From an uncultured Eubacteriales bacterium (GTDB lineage Bacteria > Bacillota > Clostridia > Oscillospirales > Acutalibacteraceae): 64,000 bases of DNA. The stretch's first letter is position 1; each line of letters starts with the position of its first letter. The notes under the pieces were generated by a model. That model did not search any database, had not been told where the DNA came from, and saw nothing but the letters and a program-made list of their open reading frames with translations. This document shows positions 59,436 to 64,000 of the stretch, piece after piece. The DNA is taken from the NCBI GenBank assembly GCA_900540085.1, contig UQEU01000005.1, positions 91,420 to 155,419 on the forward strand. The letters are read 5' to 3'. Position numbers and translations under genes: made by a program.

Positions 59436-60947
59436 ATGTCTGATTTTTCACTTCAAAAGAAAACAAAAAAGATTAAAAAAAGAAAAAAGACAAACATTTT
59501 CACAAAATATTTCACGCTTTTTTCAGTAATACTTTTTGTGACTTTTTCCGTATTAGGCACAACACTTCTCGTACTTATCAACGGCTATTGGCAACAGGAT
59601 AAAACAAAACTTCTGATTGAAAACACAAAAAGCGTTGCAGCAGCTGCCGAGTCAATGCTGATAATGCAGGATATGAACGCTCAGTACAGTATCGAAAAAG
59701 GTATATTGTGCGACACTTTGAGCATTTTGTCCGGCTCCATTGATGCTGATGTCTTCATTTGCGATGTCGGTGGCTCTGTCATAATGTGTAAAGAACGAGC
59801 AGGAGCAAGACCTGTTTACGGCTCGTTTCAGGGGTGTGAAAGACACAACAACTTCAATATAGACTCTTCTACACTTCAAAGAGTTTATGAGGGCGATTCC
59901 GTCGGCACGGGAATGATTAACGGCGAAGAATACTATGTTGTAGGACAGCCTATTTTAAGCAACAGTCAAATCATTGGTACTGTTTTTGCGACAACCAAGA
60001 CAGGTACTTCGGAACTTGTTTCCGATATTATGAAAATATTTATTTTATCGGCTGTCGGTTGCCTTTGCGTTGCATATATAGGCGTATATTTCCTTTCAAA
60101 GAGAATGACCGACCCGTTGCTTCAAATCAGCACTGCCGCAAAACAATTTGCAAACGGTGACTTTTCTTATCGTGTAAATGTTCAGTCGAATGACGAAATC
60201 GCAGAACTTGCACAAACACTCAACGATATGGCAAGTGCACTCGATAAACTCGAAGGCTCAAGAAGAAGTTTTGTTGCAAATGTTTCTCACGAGTTGAAAA
60301 CGCCGATGACTTCAATTGCAGGTTTTATAGACGGTATTCTTGACGGCACCATCCCTAAAGAAAAAGAAAAATACTACCTGAAAATTGTAAGCGACGAAGT
60401 TAGACGACTTTCTCGTCTTGTAGTTGCTATGCTTAATATGAGTAAAATCGAAAGCGGCGACTTTGTTATGAAATATCATAACTATGATGTTTCCGAGCAA
60501 ATTATCAATGTCCTTTTGACATTTGAACAAAAAATCGAGCAAAAAAACATTGAAATTTTCGGTTTAGACAAACTTGCTCCGACAAAGATAAACGCCGACC
60601 CTGATATGATTTACCAAGTAATATACAATATTGTTGACAATGCAGTTAAGTTCACAAATGTCAATGGCTATATTTCAGTAAATCTGACAGACGAAGACGA
60701 TTTTGTAAGGGTTTCAATCAAAAACAGCGGAAACGGAATTAAATCAGAAGAACTTTCCAAAATATTTGAAAGATTTTATAAAGTAGATAAATCAAGAAGT
60801 CTTGACGCAAAAGGTGCAGGTCTTGGTTTATATATCGTTAAAACAATGGTTGAAATGCACGGTGGAAAAATTTGGGCTCAAAGTAAAGAGCCGAAAAGCG
60901 CCGAATTCATATTTACCCTTCCGAAAAAAGCTTCAACAAATAAATAA
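59436..60947 (+). CDS. Sensor histidine kinase
   Basis: The 503-residue protein has a basic N-terminus, two membrane segments (about 25-50 and 200-222) enclosing an extracellular sensor domain of about 145 residues, a HAMP linker, and a HisKA domain with His285 in VANVSHELKTPMTS. The ATPase domain shows the N box (NIVDNAVKF) and the G boxes (GAGLGLYIVK). It forms a pair with the regulator just upstream. The extracellular domain has three cysteines, whose role is not known. Confidence 0.94.
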   Translation: MSDFSLQKKTKKIKKRKKTNIFTKYFTLFSVILFVTFSVLGTTLLVLINGYWQQDKTKLLIENTKSVAAAAESMLIMQDMNAQYSIEKGILCDTLSILSGSIDADVFICDVGGSVIMCKERAGARPVYGSFQGCERHNNFNIDSSTLQRVYEGDSVGTGMINGEEYYVVGQPILSNSQIIGTVFATTKTGTSELVSDIMKIFILSAVGCLCVAYIGVYFLSKRMTDPLLQISTAAKQFANGDFSYRVNVQSNDEIAELAQTLNDMASALDKLEGSRRSFVANVSHELKTPMTSIAGFIDGILDGTIPKEKEKYYLKIVSDEVRRLSRLVVAMLNMSKIESGDFVMKYHNYDVSEQIINVLLTFEQKIEQKNIEIFGLDKLAPTKINADPDMIYQVIYNIVDNAVKFTNVNGYISVNLTDEDDFVRVSIKNSGNGIKSEELSKIFERFYKVDKSRSLDAKGAGLGLYIVKTMVEMHGGKIWAQSKEPKSAEFIFTLPKKASTNK

Positions 60948-60960
60948 AGGAGTAATATTT

Positions 60961-62436
60961 ATGAGTTTTAACAAAGACGAAAACGGCAGTGTACAAAACA
61001 ATGAAAATCAAAACACTCAATACACACCGCCTGAACAGTCTCCGGTTAACAACAATGGCGAATATCACTATGTTCCACCTCAAAATCAAAACACACAAAA
61101 TCAGCAAAGCCAAAACTATACGGCAAACAACGGCGGCGGACAATACCAAAACCAATATACTCAACCCGACTTCAATCAAAGCAACGATTTTAACAACAAT
61201 TCCGTAAAACCGAAAAGTAAAAAGAGCAAAACAGTATGGACAATCATCATAATTTCGATTGTCTGCGTTGCAGTCGCTGTTTTCGGTATTGTTTACGGCG
61301 TTAAAAATTCAAATAACAATAACGAAACAAACACCACTGCATCATCAGGCGGAGCAAGTGTGCAGTCGAGCAACGATTCTCCCACGAAAGATGAAAACGG
61401 CAACCTTACAACAGTCGGCGTAGTAAAAAAAGTTATCGGCTCATGCGTAGGTATTACTGTTTACAGTGACCAAACACAAGCAGGAGATTTTTACAACTAC
61501 TTCTATTCCAACGGTCAAAACAACAATAGCTCATCTCCGTCAAAATCAGGCGAAGGTTCAGGTGTTTTGATGTATGAAGACAAAGATAAAGGTTTAACAT
61601 ATATCTTAACTTGTGCTCATGTTATATCAGGCGGTACAAAATTCACGGTAACTACATCAGACGGAAAAGAATACAATGCAAGTCTTGTCGGCTATGACAA
61701 CCAAACAGACATAGGCGTACTTTCAATATCTGCAACAGGCTTAAATATAGCCGAATTTGGAAATTCCGAAGATATTGATATAGGCGAAGACTGTATAGCA
61801 ATCGGAAATCCGGGCGGACTTGAATTTTCAAACAGTGTTACAAAAGGTATTGTTTCGGGACTTAACCGTCCTGTTGAAAGTTCAATCGGATACGATAATA
61901 AATGTATTCAGGTTGACGCAGCAATAAATCCCGGTAACAGCGGCGGCGCTCTTTTCAATATGCAGGGACAGGTTATCGGTATAAACTCCTCTAAAATTGC
62001 AGCAACCGACTATGAAGGCATCGGTTTTGCAATTCCGAGCAATACGGCAATCGACAATGCAAACTCAATCATCAAAAACGGCTATGTTGCAGGCAGAGCG
62101 CAAATCGGAATAAAATATGCTCCCGTTTCACAGTTCAGCAATGCAAAAGCAATAGTTTCAGAACTTGAAAAAGAAGGCTATAAAAATGCAGAGGGCGCTA
62201 TTGTAATAAGCAGTATCAACGAAGATTCCGACCTTGCAGGCAAAGATATTAAACAATACGATATTATAGTTGCAGTTGACGATAAAGTTTTAACTTCAAC
62301 AGATATTTTAACTTCAACACTTGCAGATAAAAAACCTAACGACACGGTTGAACTTACGATTGCGAGAGTTGAAAACAATAAATTAAAAATTTTCACTGTT
62401 TCCTGTAAACTCGGAGAATCAAAAGGAAATCAGTAA
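60961..62436 (+). CDS. HtrA/DegP-type serine protease, membrane-anchored
   Basis: The 491-residue protein has an Asn/Gln-rich cytoplasmic N-terminus of about 90 residues, a membrane segment (91-115), a trypsin-like domain with the catalytic triad His220 (LTCAHVI), Asp250 (TDIGVLSI) and Ser327 (NPGNSGGAL), and a C-terminal PDZ domain. Such enzymes degrade or refold misfolded proteins on the outer face of the membrane. The start at 60961 follows AAAGGAG; the longer open frame overlaps the kinase gene and lacks a ribosome site. It is the third gene of the two-component operon and probably one of its outputs. Confidence 0.93.
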   Translation: MSFNKDENGSVQNNENQNTQYTPPEQSPVNNNGEYHYVPPQNQNTQNQQSQNYTANNGGGQYQNQYTQPDFNQSNDFNNNSVKPKSKKSKTVWTIIIISIVCVAVAVFGIVYGVKNSNNNNETNTTASSGGASVQSSNDSPTKDENGNLTTVGVVKKVIGSCVGITVYSDQTQAGDFYNYFYSNGQNNNSSSPSKSGEGSGVLMYEDKDKGLTYILTCAHVISGGTKFTVTTSDGKEYNASLVGYDNQTDIGVLSISATGLNIAEFGNSEDIDIGEDCIAIGNPGGLEFSNSVTKGIVSGLNRPVESSIGYDNKCIQVDAAINPGNSGGALFNMQGQVIGINSSKIAATDYEGIGFAIPSNTAIDNANSIIKNGYVAGRAQIGIKYAPVSQFSNAKAIVSELEKEGYKNAEGAIVISSINEDSDLAGKDIKQYDIIVAVDDKVLTSTDILTSTLADKKPNDTVELTIARVENNKLKIFTVSCKLGESKGNQ

Positions 62437-62452
62437 ATCATATTAATAATCA

Positions 62453-62494
62453 CAAAACCGTCGGTTGAGAAATTCAACACGACGGTTTTTGTTT
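62453..62494 (+). terminator. Terminator after the HtrA gene
   Basis: The outer arms 62454-62463 and 62480-62489 and an inner GTTGA/TCAAC stem form one hairpin followed by a T run. Confidence 0.92.
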
Positions 62495-62566
62495 AGTTGA
62501 TTATTTAAAATTACTGTGATATATTATTCTAAAATGATATTAATATTTAAAAATGAGGAAATTAAA

Positions 62567-63169
62567 ATGGATACAAGAGAAAGAATGCAAAACGGTTATC
62601 TCTATGACCCCGCTGACAGCGATATAGTTGAAGAACAACAAGAGTGTTTGGAAAAACTTTATGATTTCAATGCCACACGACCGAGTGAAATGAAAAAGAG
62701 AGAAACAATGCTCAAAGATATGTTTGCAGAAATGGGAGAAAACTGCTATATTGAACCGCCGCTTCACGCAAATTTCGGCGGAAAACATGTTCATTTCGGG
62801 GATTGGGTATATGCAAACTTTAACCTTACATTAGTTGACGATACCGATATTTTTGTTGGTGACAATGTAATGTTTGCACCAAATGTAATTGTTGCGACGG
62901 CAGGACATCCTATCTTGCCCGAACTTCGTGAAAAAGGAATACAATTCAACATTCCCGTGCATATAGGAAACAATGTTTGGATCGGTGCGGGAAGCGTTAT
63001 TTTACCTGGAGTAACTATCGGCGACAACACAGTAATAGGTGCAGGAAGCGTTGTTACAAAGGACATTCCGTCAAACTCCGTTGCTTACGGTAACCCTTGT
63101 CAAGTAGTGCGTGAAATAGGCGAAAAAGATAAATTGTATTACTTTAAAAACAGAAAAGTAGATATGTAA
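62567..63169 (+). CDS. Sugar O-acetyltransferase, maltose/galactoside type
   Basis: The 200-residue protein has a short helical N-terminus (RERMQNGYLYDPADSD) and a left-handed beta-helix of hexapeptide repeats ending HIGNNVWIGAGSVILPGV, as in maltose and galactoside acetyltransferases. The catalytic His is in ATAGHPI. It transfers an acetyl group from acetyl-CoA to a sugar; the physiological acceptor is uncertain. The start at 62567 follows GAGGAAATTAA. The YlmH gene begins one base after its stop. Confidence 0.9.
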   Translation: MDTRERMQNGYLYDPADSDIVEEQQECLEKLYDFNATRPSEMKKRETMLKDMFAEMGENCYIEPPLHANFGGKHVHFGDWVYANFNLTLVDDTDIFVGDNVMFAPNVIVATAGHPILPELREKGIQFNIPVHIGNNVWIGAGSVILPGVTIGDNTVIGAGSVVTKDIPSNSVAYGNPCQVVREIGEKDKLYYFKNRKVDM

Positions 63170-63170
63170 T

Positions 63171-63917
63171 ATGCAAAACAATTCAAATTCAATTTGTAAA
63201 AGATTTTCGGAACTTTCAAACAGAGCATACAGTAAAAATTATGCCGTGTTTTCCGATTTTTTAAATATCGACGAGCAAAGCGAACTTTTGAGCATAAAAC
63301 TTCAGTCAAACTTTTTTCTTTACGGCGGATATGAAACTGCCGAAAGACAAATGGCTTGTTTTTATGAAGATTTCAAACCGAATTTTAGCGATTTTCCTAT
63401 TGAATGTATTAAAATATCCCCTGTAAACATTAAATTTGCAGACAAACTCACCCACAGAGATTTTTTAGGTTCAGTCATAGGTTTAGGCATAAAAAGAGAA
63501 ACTCTGGGCGATATAATTGTAACTGAAAACTGCGGTTTCCTATTTTGTCTTAACACAATATCGGACTTTATCGTTGAAAATCTCAAAAAAGTTAAACATA
63601 CAACGGTTCTTTGTGAAAAAATACAAAATTTCCCTGAAAATGCCGTTTCAAAACCGATACCTGAAAGCGTGATTGTTCCGTCTTTGAGAATTGATGCCGT
63701 TTGTGCGGGCATATATAATCTTTCAAGAAGTAATGCTAAAATTCTTTTTGAGCAAAACAAGATTTTTGTGAACAGTAAAATCTGTCAAAACAGTTCCTGT
63801 ATTTTAAAAGAAAATGATGTTGTTTCCGTCAGGGGCTTAGGTAAATTCATATATTCCAAAATAATAAAGGAAACAAAAAAATCAAGACTTGTAATAGAAG
63901 TTGAAATTTATAAATGA
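63171..63917 (+). CDS. ylmH: YlmH family RNA-binding protein with S4 domain
   Basis: The 248-residue protein has an N-terminal domain with the FLGSVIGLGIKRETLGDI motif of YlmH and a C-terminal S4 RNA-binding domain (LRIDAVCAGIYNLSRSNA onward). YlmH is known from the dcw region of Firmicutes and binds the ribosome, with a role in rescue of stalled 50S complexes. Here it follows a sugar acetyltransferase gene rather than the usual sepF/divIVA neighbours, though the latter may lie beyond the window. Ribosome-site match is weak, suggesting coupling to the upstream gene. Confidence 0.88.
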   Translation: MQNNSNSICKRFSELSNRAYSKNYAVFSDFLNIDEQSELLSIKLQSNFFLYGGYETAERQMACFYEDFKPNFSDFPIECIKISPVNIKFADKLTHRDFLGSVIGLGIKRETLGDIIVTENCGFLFCLNTISDFIVENLKKVKHTTVLCEKIQNFPENAVSKPIPESVIVPSLRIDAVCAGIYNLSRSNAKILFEQNKIFVNSKICQNSSCILKENDVVSVRGLGKFIYSKIIKETKKSRLVIEVEIYK

Positions 63918-64000
63918 TAAATTTTAAAAAATTTCTCTTATAATCAAAAAATTGTGTTCAAAGCACAATAAAAACAAAAAAGTTATCATCAAAAAGCGAC

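Noticed and set aside
60802..60960. Extended N-terminus for the HtrA protease
   Set aside because: It would overlap the kinase gene by 146 bases; a strong ribosome site precedes the ATG at 60961.

Overview
The window is AT-rich chromosomal DNA of a Gram-positive, spore-forming anaerobe, most likely a member of the Clostridia close to Ruminococcaceae/Oscillospiraceae. The grounds are the tuf/fusA/rpsG/rpsL/rpoC/rpoB sequences, a gerA-gerB-gerC spore-germination operon, a darA-holB-ricT cluster arranged as in Bacillus, very large secreted proteins carrying dockerin-like repeats, and uronate catabolism. The family-level placement is inference; no rRNA or tRNA gene, CRISPR array, insertion sequence or prophage was recognised.

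Layout. 1-2214 (minus): a small operon of a GtrA-like membrane protein, a HAD phosphatase and a metallo-beta-lactamase-fold enzyme cut by the window edge. 2406-14459 (minus): rpoB-rpoC-rpsL-rpsG-fusA-tuf, driven by a near-consensus promoter at 14614-14642 and closed by a terminator at 2351-2380. The usual upstream rplK/A/J/L genes are absent, and the rpoC-rpsL gap holds two strong RNA hairpins. 14888-16991 (plus): an orphan oligopeptide-binding lipoprotein overlapping a VanZ-like protein. 17103-23016 (minus): a lipase-like hydrolase, a PflX-like radical SAM protein, rsmI, a tRNA methyltransferase, a ferredoxin with its own promoter and terminator, ricT, holB and darA. 23177-25384 (minus): citrate synthase and a polytopic membrane protein. 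25717-30474: gerABC (minus) divergent from a DUF421-DUF4363 pair (plus).

30561-47269 is the accessory heart of the window. Three minus-strand genes encode secreted proteins of 673, 375 and 1791 residues, followed by a 33-residue peptide gene; divergent from them is a gene for a 2330-residue secreted protein with three internal repeats of about 340-490 residues. Two of the minus-strand proteins end in the same cassette, a carboxypeptidase-regulatory-like beta domain followed by a duplicated calcium-loop dockerin-like module. I read this as an uncharacterised cell-surface or extracellular assembly locus; its function is unknown.

47610-51500 (plus): a Nudix hydrolase, a nucleotidyltransferase-like gene broken by two frame changes (the first exactly at an A AAA AAC slippery heptamer followed by a hairpin), and a membrane-anchored GH27 alpha-galactosidase-like enzyme with an inserted beta domain and an acidic tail. 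51612-52574 (minus): small membrane proteins and a gene remnant. 52833-56052 (plus): uxaC-kdgK-eda for uronate breakdown. 56175-57191 (minus): ilvC. 57381-63917 (plus): an AAA ATPase, a response regulator/sensor kinase/HtrA protease operon, a sugar O-acetyltransferase and YlmH.

Several starts were set at ribosome-binding sites rather than at the longest open frame (rpsG GTG, rpsL, rpoC, rpoB, gerA TTG, the 673-residue protein TTG, and others); each entry says why.
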